From Paracidovorax wautersii (lineage in GTDB: Bacteria; Pseudomonadota; Gammaproteobacteria; Burkholderiales; Burkholderiaceae_C), in NCBI RefSeq assembly GCF_031453675.1, contig NZ_JAVIZX010000001.1, positions 2,192,001 through 2,256,000 of the forward strand: 64,000 nucleotides of DNA. Reading direction: 5' to 3'. The notes under the pieces were generated by a model that saw only the letters and a list, made by a program, of their open reading frames with translations, made no database searches and was not told where the DNA came from. Made by a program: the position numbers and the translations under genes. Shown here piece by piece: positions 39,816 through 48,686 of the stretch. Position 1 is the stretch's first letter; each line of letters begins with the position of its first letter.

Positions 39816-40502
39816 ATGAAACTGCTGCTGGTGGAAGATGAACCCAAGCTCTCGGCGTATCTGCGCAAGGGGCTCGGCGAAGAAGGCTATGTGGTCGATG
39901 TGGCGTTCAACGGGGTGGACGGTCTGCACATGGCCAGCGAGGCCGCCTATGACCTGATCGTGCTGGACGGCATGCTGCCCGGCATCGATGGGCTGGCCGT
40001 GCTGGCGGCCCTGCGCCAGACGCGGCAGACGCCGGTGCTGATGCTCACGGCGAGGGCGCAGGTGGAAGACCGCGTGCGCGGGCTCCAGAGCGGGGCCGAC
40101 GACTACCTGGTCAAGCCCTTCGCGTTCTCGGAGCTGGTGGCGCGCATCCAGGTGCTGTTGCGCCGGGCGCAGGGGCCGCGCGGCACGGGCGAGGCCACCG
40201 TACTGCGCCTGGCCGACCTGGAGCTGGACCTGATCCGCCGCAAGGCGGTGCGCGCCGGCCAGCGGCTGGACCTGACGGCCAAGGAGTTCAATCTGCTGAG
40301 CCTACTGCTGCGCCGGCAGGGCGAAGTGCTGTCGCGCACCGAACTGGCCGAGCAGGTCTGGGACATGAACTTTGACAGCGAGACCAATGTGGTGGAGGTG
40401 GCCATCCGCCGCCTGCGCAGCAAGCTGGACCAGCCGTTCGAGGCGCCCCTGCTGCACACGGTGCGCGGCATGGGCTACGTGCTGGAGCCGCGCACGCCAT
40501 GA
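39816..40502 (+). CDS. Heavy-metal response regulator, OmpR family (CzcR/CopR-like), TCS 1
   Basis: 228 residues: receiver domain with the phosphorylated Asp51 ([10 protein letters not shown]), Lys in [11 protein letters not shown], and an OmpR winged helix ending [13 protein letters not shown]. The text [16 protein letters not shown] and [20 protein letters not shown] is characteristic of CopR/CzcR/IrlR. Divergent from the czcICBA-like operon and so its likely activator in response to metal. The stop overlaps the kinase start (ATGA). Confidence 0.9.
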   Translation: MKLLLVEDEPKLSAYLRKGLGEEGYVVDVAFNGVDGLHMASEAAYDLIVLDGMLPGIDGLAVLAALRQTRQTPVLMLTARAQVEDRVRGLQSGADDYLVKPFAFSELVARIQVLLRRAQGPRGTGEATVLRLADLELDLIRRKAVRAGQRLDLTAKEFNLLSLLLRRQGEVLSRTELAEQVWDMNFDSETNVVEVAIRRLRSKLDQPFEAPLLHTVRGMGYVLEPRTP

Positions 40503-41839
40503 TGCTTCGCACAGTGGCGGGCAGCCTGCGGGGGCGGCTGTCGCGGTGGCTGGCGCTGCAGGCCATGGCGGGGCTGGGGCTGGTGTGCGTGGCGGTGTAC
40601 GTCGTCATCGCCTGGACGCTCGCGGCACGGCAGGACGACGTCCTCCGTCAGAAGCAGGCGGCCGTGCAGCACCTGCTGGCGGAACGGCGGGACGCGCATG
40701 ACATGGACGGTGTGCGCCACCTGCTGAACGACTTTCTGGCGGGGCATGACGAGCTGTCGCTGCGGCTCACGGACGTGGGTGGCCGCCTGATCTATGAAAC
40801 CCTGCGCGCCCGGCCCGACAGCCAGGACACCAAGCGGCTGGATTTCGCGATCCGCGTGCCGGGCGATGCCAGCGCCACGGCGCATGCCACGCTTACCTTG
40901 AACCAGCAAGGCGACGAGGCCTTGCTGGCGCGTCTGGCCTGGACCCTCGCGCTGGCGGCGCTGGCGGGCACCGTGGCCGTGTCGGCGGGTGGCTTCTGGC
41001 TGGTGGGGCTGGGGCTCTCGCCGCTGCACAAGCTGGTGGAGCAGACCCGCCGCGTGCACGCATTGCGGCTGGACCGGCGGCTGGACGGCAGCGAGCAGGC
41101 CGAGGAACTGCAGCCCCTGATCGCGCAGTTCAACGCGCTGCTGGACCGGCTGGACGTGGCCTACCGGCAGATGGAAGCGTTCAACGCCGATGTGGCGCAT
41201 GAGTTGAACACGCCGCTGGCCACCCTCATCAGCAGCTGCGAACTGGCGCTGCGCCGCCCGCGCGGCCCGGGGGAGCTGTGCGATGTGCTGGGCTCCAACC
41301 TGGAAGAGCTGCACCGCATGGCCGGCATCGTCGGCGACATGCTCTTCCTGTCGAACGCCGAGCGGGGCCTGCCGGCGCGGCGCACCTGGCAGCCCAGCCT
41401 GGCGGCGCTGGCCGCCGAGGTGGCCGAGTTCCACGAGGCGGCGTTGCTCGAGGCAGATCTGCGCTGCGAGGTGCAGGGCGATGCGAGCGCGAGCGTGGAT
41501 GGGCCTCTGCTGCGCCGTGCGCTGTCCAACCTGCTGGGCAATGCGACCCGCTATGCGCGGACAGGAACCTGCGTGGTCATCGAGATCCTCCCGCTGGCGC
41601 AAGGCGGCGTCGAACTGGCCGTGACCAACCAGGGGGCTGCCGTGGACGCCGAACATCTGCCGCGCTTGTTCGACCGCTTCTACCGTGCCGACCCGGCGCG
41701 CTCCCACGCCGACCGCAACCATGGCCTGGGCCTGGCCATCGTGGCCGCGATCGCGCGCATGCACGGCGGCGACACGGTGGCCGAATCCTCTGGGGGCACC
41801 ACGCGCATCGGCATACGGCTGGCGGGCGGTGCGGGATGA
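40499..41839 (+). CDS. Heavy-metal sensor histidine kinase (CzcS-like), TCS 1
   Basis: 446 residues with two membrane helices (about 18-42 and 146-170) enclosing a periplasmic sensor of about 100 residues, a HAMP domain, His234 in [15 protein letters not shown] and the ATPase domain ([41 protein letters not shown]). Typical of the CzcS/CusS/IrlS group. The periplasmic loop contains few His residues. It is translated with the regulator through a four-base overlap. A DUF4148 gene follows. Confidence 0.9.
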   Translation: MMLRTVAGSLRGRLSRWLALQAMAGLGLVCVAVYVVIAWTLAARQDDVLRQKQAAVQHLLAERRDAHDMDGVRHLLNDFLAGHDELSLRLTDVGGRLIYETLRARPDSQDTKRLDFAIRVPGDASATAHATLTLNQQGDEALLARLAWTLALAALAGTVAVSAGGFWLVGLGLSPLHKLVEQTRRVHALRLDRRLDGSEQAEELQPLIAQFNALLDRLDVAYRQMEAFNADVAHELNTPLATLISSCELALRRPRGPGELCDVLGSNLEELHRMAGIVGDMLFLSNAERGLPARRTWQPSLAALAAEVAEFHEAALLEADLRCEVQGDASASVDGPLLRRALSNLLGNATRYARTGTCVVIEILPLAQGGVELAVTNQGAAVDAEHLPRLFDRFYRADPARSHADRNHGLGLAIVAAIARMHGGDTVAESSGGTTRIGIRLAGGAG

Positions 41840-41964
41840 CCTGATTGTCATCTTCCCGTGGGCGTGCTGTCGGCCCCGAATTTCTACAGTGAAGCCATCT
41901 TCTGCTCATGCTGCTGGAGCACGAACGGAAGGTGCCTTTTGTCCACACTGCAAGGAGTTTTTCC

Positions 41965-42318
41965 ATGACCCGACAACGTTCCACACTCGCCGCTCTTGCC
42001 GCTGCCGCCGCTTTGGCCGCCGGCGGTCTCCTGCCTGCCACGGCCGCTGCAGGGAGCTACTGGCACCTGGCCCACAACGAGTCCGGCGTGACGGTGCATC
42101 CCGAGCACTTCCAGGGCGCGAAGACGCGCGAACAGGTGCGCGCCGAGGCGATCGAAGCCCAGCGCAGCGGCGCCATGGTCCACATCTCCGAGCGGGGCGA
42201 GCCGGCGGCTGCGCCCACCTCGGCCGCACGGGGCCTGACCCGGCAGCAGGTGGTCGACGACCTCCTCAGCGAGACGCCCGAAGACCGCAGGGCCCGCCAG
42301 CGCGCGTTCCGCGGCTGA
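41965..42318 (+). CDS. DUF4148 exported small protein
   Basis: 117 residues. A signal peptide (MTRQRSTLAALAAAAALAAGG...TAAAG) leads to SYWHLAHNESGVTVHPEHFQGAKTREQV, in which the YWHLANNEAGVTFHPDHF-like text marks a group of beta-proteobacterial exported proteins seen beside heavy-metal TCS and copper genes. The rest resembles DUF4148 (KTREQVRAEAIEAQRSG). Ribosome binding site AAGGAG at 41952. It lies 125 bp after the TCS 1 kinase; the gap contains GATTGTCATC, a reverse half of the box at 39766. Function unknown. Confidence 0.75.
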   Translation: MTRQRSTLAALAAAAALAAGGLLPATAAAGSYWHLAHNESGVTVHPEHFQGAKTREQVRAEAIEAQRSGAMVHISERGEPAAAPTSAARGLTRQQVVDDLLSETPEDRRARQRAFRG

Positions 42319-42471
42319 GGCAGAGCCGGGGCGGAACGCGCCCGCTGTCCAGGCAGGCGCCGTTGTTCCTGGCGGCCCGAAGCAGCGCGTTCCGTCGCTG
42401 CAGGGCCCGACGGCAGTGTGCGCCCTGCGCGTGGGGGCGGCAACAAGTTCACAAGGGCTGACGGCTGCCCC

Positions 42472-43203
42472 TCAGCGCCGCGCAGGAAGATCGTAGACGC
42501 AGCGCAGGCCGACGTAGACCGCGTAGAAGCTGGCTGGCTTCCATTGCATGGACTCCGCCCGCATCTGGTCTTCGCCGTACCACCATGATCCGCCGGCCGT
42601 CAGTGCATCGTCGCCCCGGCGGTCTGCCAGCCACTCCCAGGCATTGGCCCCCATGTCGTACAGCCCATTGACGCCCGGGCGGGTGGTGCCTGCCGCGGCC
42701 AGGCGCGGCCACCGGTCGGTGCCGTTGGTGTTGGCGCCGCTGGCCGTGTCGCCGGTGGGGTAGGTGTAGGTTCGTGCCCGGGTGAAGCCTGCCTGTGCAC
42801 CGCCTCCCTGTTCCGTGTAGGCCGCCGACGTCCATTCCGCCCTCGTGGGCAGGCGCCCGCCGGCCCACGCGCAGTAGGCACGCGCTTCGTGCCAGCTCAC
42901 ATGGACGGCGGGCCACTGGGTGCTGTCGGGGGCAGCGCCGAAAGGCCGCCGGAAGCTCCAGCCGGCACGGCGCTCCCAGCCTTGGCCCCATTCGTGGCCG
43001 CCGCCCTCGCGCTCGGCGGCCGTCGTGAGCCCGGTCGCCCGCGCGAACTCGGTGAACTGGAATATGGTGACCTCGTGCCGGTCGATCGCAAAGCCGTTCA
43101 GGGCGACCCGGTCAGGGCCTGGGGCCTGGGCGTGGGTGCCCAGCCCGACGAGGGCGAGTGCCGCTCCGGACAATACGGCTTGGATGGTGGCGGTCCTCGT
43201 CAT
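42472..43203 (-). CDS. Exported FGE-sulfatase-domain protein lacking the catalytic cysteines
   Basis: 243 residues: signal peptide (AVLSGAALALVGLGTHAQA), then a SUMF1/formylglycine-generating-enzyme domain. Visible are FAIDRHEVTIFQFTEFARATG, WPAVHVSWHEARAYCAWAGGRLPTRAEW, GLYDMGANAWEWLADRR and ALTAGGSWWYGEDQMRAES. In true FGE the GGS segment is followed by the two copper-binding cysteines; here it reads GGSWWYG, and the only cysteines are C111 and C235. So sulfatase activation is unlikely; a carbohydrate-, redox- or scaffold role is open. It is the last gene of an operon with two exported aldo-keto reductases, 23 bp after the second. Confidence 0.82.
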   Translation of the reverse strand: MTRTATIQAVLSGAALALVGLGTHAQAPGPDRVALNGFAIDRHEVTIFQFTEFARATGLTTAAEREGGGHEWGQGWERRAGWSFRRPFGAAPDSTQWPAVHVSWHEARAYCAWAGGRLPTRAEWTSAAYTEQGGGAQAGFTRARTYTYPTGDTASGANTNGTDRWPRLAAAGTTRPGVNGLYDMGANAWEWLADRRGDDALTAGGSWWYGEDQMRAESMQWKPASFYAVYVGLRCVYDLPARR

Positions 43204-43226
43204 TCATGCACTCCTATGGCACGGGC

Positions 43227-44411
43227 TCAGGCAGGGACGGGCGCCTGGCGGGAGATCAGCCCCTCGCGCCGCAGTGCCTCCCAGAAGGCCGTCGGAACGG
43301 CCACGCGCATCGATTCCGCGTTGGCCTGGACCTGTCCAGCTGCGCGCGCCCCGGGAATGATGGCAGACACGATGTCCGGCGCGGCGGCAAACTGCAGGGC
43401 GGCGGTGCGCAGGTCGATGCCGTGCTGGTCGGCCACGGCCGCGATGCGTGCACGCTTCTCCACAGCGCCCGCCGGAATCTGGTCGCTGAAGTGGTAGCGG
43501 TTGCGCCCGCCGAGGAAACCATCGTTCAACGGCGTGCCGACCACGACGGAGATGCCCTTGCGCTGCAGCGCGGGGAAGGTCTTGGCGAGGCTCGTTTCAT
43601 GGTCGAGGATAGAGTACTGGCAGGCCAGCAGCACGACGTCCGGCGTGGGCACGTCGGATGTGGCGGCAAGCACCGCGGCATCGGCGGTGTTGATGCCGAA
43701 ACCCCAGCCGCGGATCAGGCCTTGCTCGCGCATGCGCGCCAGCTCCGGCATGGCGCCGCGCGTTGCAACGGCGAAATGGTCGCGCCAGCTGCCGGGCAGT
43801 TCGGTGTTGTCAGGGGACAGGTCGTGGATGTAGACCACGTCGATCTTGGGCAGGCCCAGCCGCTGCAGGCTGTCTTCCACCGAACGGCGTGCCCCCGCGG
43901 CCGTGAAGTCGTAGCGGTAGCCCATGGGTGCGGGGTTCACCCACAAAGCTGCGTTGGGGAGCGGGCCGCGCGTGGCCTGCAGCACGCGGCCGACCTTGGT
44001 GGACACGACGTAGTCATCCGGGTTCTTGCCGCGCAGGAAGTGCCCCAGCCGGTATTCGCTGAGCCCGTAGCCGTAGAACGGCGAGGTGTCGAAGTGCCGG
44101 ACGCCGGCATCCCATGCGGCCTGCAGCACCGCCTGGGCCTGTTCGTCGCTGATGGCGGCGAAGATGTTGCCGATCTGCGTTCCGCCCAGGCCGAACCGGA
44201 ACGCCGGGCGGTAGCGCTGGCCCGCGCCTGCCGGCGCATTGACGGGCAGCGGGCGCTGGGTGACGGTGCCCCGCGTGGGCAGAACGCTTCCGCGCTCGGT
44301 CAGCCCCGGGGGCAGGACTGGTGCTTGGGCCCGTGCAAGGGGCATGGCGGCAAGGCCGGCCAGCGTGGTGGCGGTAGCGGTGGCGCTATGCAGGAAGTGG
44401 CGGCGGTCCAT
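43227..44411 (-). CDS. Tat-exported aldo/keto reductase (AKR 1)
   Basis: 394 residues. A Tat signal MDRRHFLHSATATATTLAGL (RRHFL after an acidic start, weakly hydrophobic core, ARA at the cut site) precedes a TIM-barrel AKR with the full catalytic tetrad D108 and Y113 (HFDTSPFYG), K139 (VSTKVGR) and H196 (VVYIHDL). The text LGGTQIGNIFAAISDEQAQAV is like the D-threo-aldose (L-fucose) dehydrogenase branch. Tat export means folding with its NAD(P)H in the cytoplasm before secretion. Second gene of a three-gene operon; substrate unknown. Confidence 0.85.
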   Translation of the reverse strand: MDRRHFLHSATATATTLAGLAAMPLARAQAPVLPPGLTERGSVLPTRGTVTQRPLPVNAPAGAGQRYRPAFRFGLGGTQIGNIFAAISDEQAQAVLQAAWDAGVRHFDTSPFYGYGLSEYRLGHFLRGKNPDDYVVSTKVGRVLQATRGPLPNAALWVNPAPMGYRYDFTAAGARRSVEDSLQRLGLPKIDVVYIHDLSPDNTELPGSWRDHFAVATRGAMPELARMREQGLIRGWGFGINTADAAVLAATSDVPTPDVVLLACQYSILDHETSLAKTFPALQRKGISVVVGTPLNDGFLGGRNRYHFSDQIPAGAVEKRARIAAVADQHGIDLRTAALQFAAAPDIVSAIIPGARAAGQVQANAESMRVAVPTAFWEALRREGLISRQAPVPA

Positions 44412-44493
44412 GGTATTCAAATCCTTTGAAGATGATGCGAGCGGCATGCCCGCGGGCGGGCGGTGTTCGGCTGCAGATGCTTCTGCAGGGCGC

Positions 44494-45597
44494 TCACTGG
44501 CGCGCGCGCAGCGCCGCCTGCGCGCGGCGGATCAGGCCCTGGTACTGCGACTGCTTGTCCGGGTACCACGGCAGGGTCTGTACCTGGGCGAAGCCTGGCA
44601 GGCCTTCCACGTACTGCACCATGCGCGCGCGCAGGGCCGCGTCCGGCAGGGGGCCGCGCAACGCGCCGATGTTCTCCAGCGCATGCGCGGGGTTCGCGGT
44701 GGCGCTCAGGCAGCAGGTGACGGCCGGGTGCGACATCACGAACTTCAGGAAGTACTGCGCCCAGTTCTGGATCCCCAGCTCGCCGGCGAAAGCGGGCAGC
44801 GGCGACTGGCCGATGGCCTTGTGCAGCCGGCCTTTCTCCAGGGGCATGTTGATGAACACGGCCACCCCCGCCTCCTGGGCGGCGCGCAGCACGGTGCTTT
44901 CGGCCGCCCGGTTGGCGATGGAGTAGTTGACCTGCACCGCGTCCACCACGCCGCGCCGGATCCACTTGGCCAGCACCTCGTGGTAATCGTTCTCGTGGTG
45001 CGTCACGCCCACCATGCGGATCAGGCCCTCCTTCTTCCAGGCGGCCATCAGTGGCAGCACGACGTCGACGTTCACCAGGCTGTGGCATTGCATGAGGTCG
45101 AAGCCGCGGCGCCACAGGCGCAGCTGAGACTCCTCCAGGCTGCGGCGGGCCTGGCCTTCGTCCGCCAGGAACGCCCCGGTGGACCAGATCTTGTTCGCCA
45201 GGAACAGCTGGTCGGTAGCGCCCAGGGCGCTGGCCGCGTCGCCGACGGTCACTTCGGCGCTGCCATACAGCGGCGAGGTGTCGACGACGCGCACGCCGGC
45301 CCGCAGGTAGTGGCAGATGACCTCGAACAGCTCCGCGCGCGGCGCTCCAGGCAACTGGTCGAAGGTGAGGAAGGTGCCCAGTCCCAGGGCCGGCACCACG
45401 TCGCCCGTGCGCTGGATGCGCTTGGAAAGGATGTCGGGAGGTTGCGCCGGAAAGCGGGGCGGAGCGGAGGGCTGCGTGGAGGGGGCTGCGGTCTGGGCGC
45501 TGACGACGCCGTGCGTCGCTCCGGTGGCGGCCAAGGCCAAGCCGCCGCGCAGGAACGCGCGGCGTGCAGCAGCAGTCTGGGGAAGCATGAAGGCCAT
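44494..45597 (-). CDS. Tat-exported aldo/keto reductase (AKR 2)
   Basis: 367 residues. The Tat-type signal is in ARRAFLRGGLALAATGATHG. The AKR tetrad is complete: D106 and Y111 (VVDTSPLYG), K136 (LFLANKIWST) and H172 (DLMQCHSLVN). It differs greatly from AKR 1, so the pair is not a recent duplication. First gene of the operon AKR 2 - AKR 1 - FGE-like, divergent from the TCS 2 regulator over 163 bp with a perfect ATTAC-N6-GTAAT site. Ribosome binding site GAATGGAG. How the cofactor would be reduced again outside the cytoplasm is unclear. Confidence 0.85.
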   Translation of the reverse strand: MAFMLPQTAAARRAFLRGGLALAATGATHGVVSAQTAAPSTQPSAPPRFPAQPPDILSKRIQRTGDVVPALGLGTFLTFDQLPGAPRAELFEVICHYLRAGVRVVDTSPLYGSAEVTVGDAASALGATDQLFLANKIWSTGAFLADEGQARRSLEESQLRLWRRGFDLMQCHSLVNVDVVLPLMAAWKKEGLIRMVGVTHHENDYHEVLAKWIRRGVVDAVQVNYSIANRAAESTVLRAAQEAGVAVFINMPLEKGRLHKAIGQSPLPAFAGELGIQNWAQYFLKFVMSHPAVTCCLSATANPAHALENIGALRGPLPDAALRARMVQYVEGLPGFAQVQTLPWYPDKQSQYQGLIRRAQAALRARQ

Positions 45598-45698
45598 GCG
45601 CGTCACTCCATTCAAGGGGTTGCAGGAATGCGGTCCTCCGGTGCGTGGCCCGCGTTCCGCCATGCTCCACGCCCACATAACGGATGGCGCTCAGATGC

Positions 45699-45714
45699 AT
45701 TACAGATCCGTAAT
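45699..45714. promoter_or_regulatory. CopR-type box, perfect ATTAC-N6-GTAAT
   Basis: ATTAC (45699-45703), AGATCC, GTAAT (45710-45714), between the AKR 2 operon and the TCS 2 regulator. It matches the known CopR/HprR (YedW) consensus CATTAC-N6-GTAATG except at the last outer base. Confidence 0.7.
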
Positions 45715-45760
45715 CGGCCGCCGCAGATGCCCATGCACAATGGCGGCGAAAGGGGTGCCC

Positions 45761-46453
45761 GTGCACAAACTGCTAGTGATCGAGGATGACCAGAGCGTGG
45801 CGGGCTACCTGTACCAGGGGCTGTCCGAATGCGGCTACCGCGTGGACGTGGCCCACGACGGCATCAGCGGGCGCGCGATGGCCTTGCAAGGCGACCATGC
45901 GCTGGTGTTGCTTGATGTCATGCTGCCCGGATGCGACGGGTTCGAGGTGCTCCACGCCATCCGCCGCAAGGGCAGCCAGCCCGTGCTGATGCTGACGGCG
46001 CGCGACCGGCTGGACGACAAGGTCCAGGGCTTGAAGGCGGGGGCCGACGACTATCTGGTCAAACCGTTCGCTTTCTCGGAGCTTCAGGCGCGCGTCGAGG
46101 CGCTGATCCGCCGGGGGGCAGCCAGCTTCCAGGAGCAGAACCTCCTGCGCGTTGCCGACCTCGAGATCGACCTGGCCGCGCACCGGGTACATCGCGCGGG
46201 GCGCCGCGTCGAGCTGTCCACCAAGGAGTTTCAGCTGCTCAGCCTGTTCGTGCGGCGCAAGGGCCAGGTGCTGACACGCACGACGCTGGCTGAGCGGATC
46301 TGGAACATCCATTTCGATTCGGATACCAACATGGTGGAAGTCGCCGTCCGGCGGCTGCGGGCCAAGATCGACGATGCCTTCCGCCACAAGCTCATCCACA
46401 CGGTACGGGGCGTCGGGTACATGCTGGAGGACCGCGATGCCGGCGTGGCGTGA
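45761..46453 (+). CDS. Heavy-metal/redox response regulator, OmpR family, TCS 2
   Basis: 230 residues from GTG at 45761 (MHKLLVIEDDQS), preceded by AAAGGGG; an in-frame ATG at 45740 would add seven residues. Asp52 (VLLDVMLPG) is the phosphorylation site; [39 protein letters not shown] and HTVRGVGYMLEDR show the CopR/HprR type. It is a clear paralogue of the TCS 1 regulator. Overlaps its kinase gene by 17 bases. The divergent operon of exported reductases shares the CopR-type box. Confidence 0.9.
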   Translation: MHKLLVIEDDQSVAGYLYQGLSECGYRVDVAHDGISGRAMALQGDHALVLLDVMLPGCDGFEVLHAIRRKGSQPVLMLTARDRLDDKVQGLKAGADDYLVKPFAFSELQARVEALIRRGAASFQEQNLLRVADLEIDLAAHRVHRAGRRVELSTKEFQLLSLFVRRKGQVLTRTTLAERIWNIHFDSDTNMVEVAVRRLRAKIDDAFRHKLIHTVRGVGYMLEDRDAGVA

Positions 46454-47795
46454 GCCCGCCGCGGACACGCGCCATTCGGTCCTGCGGCGGCTGGCCTGGC
46501 AGCTCGGCATCGGCATCAGCCTGCTGCTGGGCGCCATTTCGATGGTGGTCTACCTGGGCGTGCAGCAACTGCACGAACGCGCGCAGTCGCGCCTGCTGGC
46601 GATCAAGGTGCAGAAGCTGGTGGAAACGTCGAACGCCCTGCTCAGGCCGGAGAACCAGGATTTCCTGCGCTTGCTGCAGGCCAATGCCGTCAAGCGCCAG
46701 GGGTCGCGGCTGCAGCTGCACCATGAGGACGGCTCCGCGTTCTACGTGGACCCTGCGGACGAGGCCCATGTGCTGTCCGGGCAGGTGCGCTCGCGGAGCT
46801 TCGTGCTGCATTCGGCGGATGGCCGCATGGCCCTGAACGGCCGCTTCGATATCGATATCTCCGAGGACGTAGCGCGCCAGGAGGCTCTGGCCCGCATGCT
46901 GGCCCTGGCCACGGCCGCTGGCGCGCTGCTGAGCGCGGGGCTCGCCCGCTGGGTGGTGCACCGGGGCCTGCGCCCCCTGAGCCAGCTGGCTGAGCAGACG
47001 CAGGCCATGTCCGCCACCCGGCATCTCGGGCATCTGCATCTCTCGCCGCCGAGCGTCGAGCTGTCGCCGCTGGTACAGCATTTCAACGAACTCATCGACC
47101 GGCTGGAGAATGGCCGGGTGCAGCTGGAGTCGTTCAATGCCGATGTCGCCCATGAGCTGCGCACCCCGCTGACCGCCCTGATCGGGAAGACGGAACTGGC
47201 GCTGTCCCGTCCCCGCACCGAGGCGGAGCTCACGCAGACCCTGGCGTCCAATCTGGAAGAGCTGGGGCGCATGGCCTCCGTAGTGAACGACATGCTCTTC
47301 CTTGCCCGTGCGGACGGAGGGCAGCGCGCCCGGGTCGGAGCGCCGCTCAGCCTGGGGGCGTTGATGGCGGACCTGCTGGAGTACCACGAGGCCGATGCCG
47401 CCGAGCGCGGGCTGCAATTGCGCGTCGAGGGCGACCTCACCCTGCCCGTGGACGAACGGCTGCTGCAGCGGGGGGTGTCCAACCTGCTGAGCAATGCCAG
47501 CCGCTATGCGCTGCCGGGCAGCACCATCCGGATCGTGCTGAATGCGGCAGGGGCGGCAGGCCCCAGCGTCTCCGTGGTCAACGAAGGTCCCCGGATTCCG
47601 GACGCCGTGCTTCCGCGCCTGTTCGACCGTTTCTACCGGGGGGACGCTGCCCGGCAGCGGGAAGGCATGCACGCGGGGCTGGGCCTTGCCATCGTGGCGG
47701 CCATCGCGCGCATGCACGGCGGTGAGGTCTGGGCCAGCTCGGATGCGGATCGCACCGAGGTCGGGATCCGTTTCGCCCCTGCCACCGGCCTGTAA
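46437..47795 (+). CDS. Sensor histidine kinase, TCS 2
   Basis: 452 residues. Two membrane helices (about 20-42 and 152-174) bracket a periplasmic sensor of about 110 residues containing HHEDGSAFYVDPADEAHVL. Then HAMP, His239 in [41 protein letters not shown] and [18 protein letters not shown]. Same family as the TCS 1 kinase (CusS/HprS type) with a diverged sensor. No cysteines are visible in the sensor loop, so HprS-like thiol sensing is not supported. Confidence 0.9.
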   Translation: MPAWREPAADTRHSVLRRLAWQLGIGISLLLGAISMVVYLGVQQLHERAQSRLLAIKVQKLVETSNALLRPENQDFLRLLQANAVKRQGSRLQLHHEDGSAFYVDPADEAHVLSGQVRSRSFVLHSADGRMALNGRFDIDISEDVARQEALARMLALATAAGALLSAGLARWVVHRGLRPLSQLAEQTQAMSATRHLGHLHLSPPSVELSPLVQHFNELIDRLENGRVQLESFNADVAHELRTPLTALIGKTELALSRPRTEAELTQTLASNLEELGRMASVVNDMLFLARADGGQRARVGAPLSLGALMADLLEYHEADAAERGLQLRVEGDLTLPVDERLLQRGVSNLLSNASRYALPGSTIRIVLNAAGAAGPSVSVVNEGPRIPDAVLPRLFDRFYRGDAARQREGMHAGLGLAIVAAIARMHGGEVWASSDADRTEVGIRFAPATGL

Positions 47796-47849
47796 GGGCC
47801 GTGGCGGCGGCGCCCAAGCCGTCCCGAAGCGAGGCGTGCGCCCCGGTTC

Positions 47850-48659
47850 TTACTGCAGTCCGAGCTGCTTTCTCAAACTCGCGTCGACGGGCCCGAAGGG
47901 CATGAAGCGCCGCAGCTTGCTCAGAAGCGATGCCTGCCCTTTGGGAGGTGCGCGCATGCGCCAACGGCCCAGGGCCGCTTCGACGATCGTGTCGGCGACC
48001 AGCGTGGGCTCCACCGCATGCTTCAGGTGAGCCGCAACGGCCTGTGACACCACCTGCCGCTCGCGGTCGTAGGCCGCGATCGGTGACTCCACTAAGGGCG
48101 AGTTGGCCTCTAGCTGCGTCCTGGTGTAGGAGGGTTGAACCAGCGCCACGCGGATGCCGAAGGCGCGCACTTCATGGTCCAGTGTTTCCGACAGCCCCTC
48201 CACGGCGTGCTTGGATGCGGCATAGAGGCCCATGTAGGGCGCCGGGAGAAAGCCCAGGACCGAACTGAGGTTGACGATCCGGCCCGCCCGCTGGGCACGC
48301 ATGTGCGGCAGTACCGCCTGCGTGGTGCGCATCAGACCGAACAGATTGGTCTCGAACAGGGCGGCCGCTTCCTTGACCGTCGTCTCTTCGACCGATCCGA
48401 CCAGATTGACCCCGGCGTTGTTCACGAGCACGTCGATGCGTGCGGCGCGGTCGATCACGAACTGGATGCCCCGGCGAACGGAGGCGTCCTGCCGCACATC
48501 CATCTCGAACAGTTCGACGCCCGGCAGCGGCACGGCATGGTCCAGATCGCGCACCGATCCGAAGACCTGGCAGCCCCGCGCTACGAAGGCCTGGGCGGTC
48601 GCGCGCCCGATGCCGGACGAAACGCCCGTCACGACGACGACAGTGGTGGTGTTGTGCAT
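47850..48659 (-). CDS. Short-chain dehydrogenase/reductase in the RND efflux operon
   Basis: 269 residues, classical [18 protein letters not shown] (TGxxxGIG cofactor loop), NNAGVN, Ser in [14 protein letters not shown] and [10 protein letters not shown] (YxxxK). Probably NADP(H)-dependent by the Arg after the second strand (SVRD). It is 27 bp downstream of the RND pump gene on the same strand and very likely co-transcribed. Substrate unknown; it may modify a compound that the pump also handles. Confidence 0.87.
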   Translation of the reverse strand: MHNTTTVVVVTGVSSGIGRATAQAFVARGCQVFGSVRDLDHAVPLPGVELFEMDVRQDASVRRGIQFVIDRAARIDVLVNNAGVNLVGSVEETTVKEAAALFETNLFGLMRTTQAVLPHMRAQRAGRIVNLSSVLGFLPAPYMGLYAASKHAVEGLSETLDHEVRAFGIRVALVQPSYTRTQLEANSPLVESPIAAYDRERQVVSQAVAAHLKHAVEPTLVADTIVEAALGRWRMRAPPKGQASLLSKLRRFMPFGPVDASLRKQLGLQ

Positions 48660-48686
48660 GTTGTTGATTCCTTGGATGGCGTCCGG

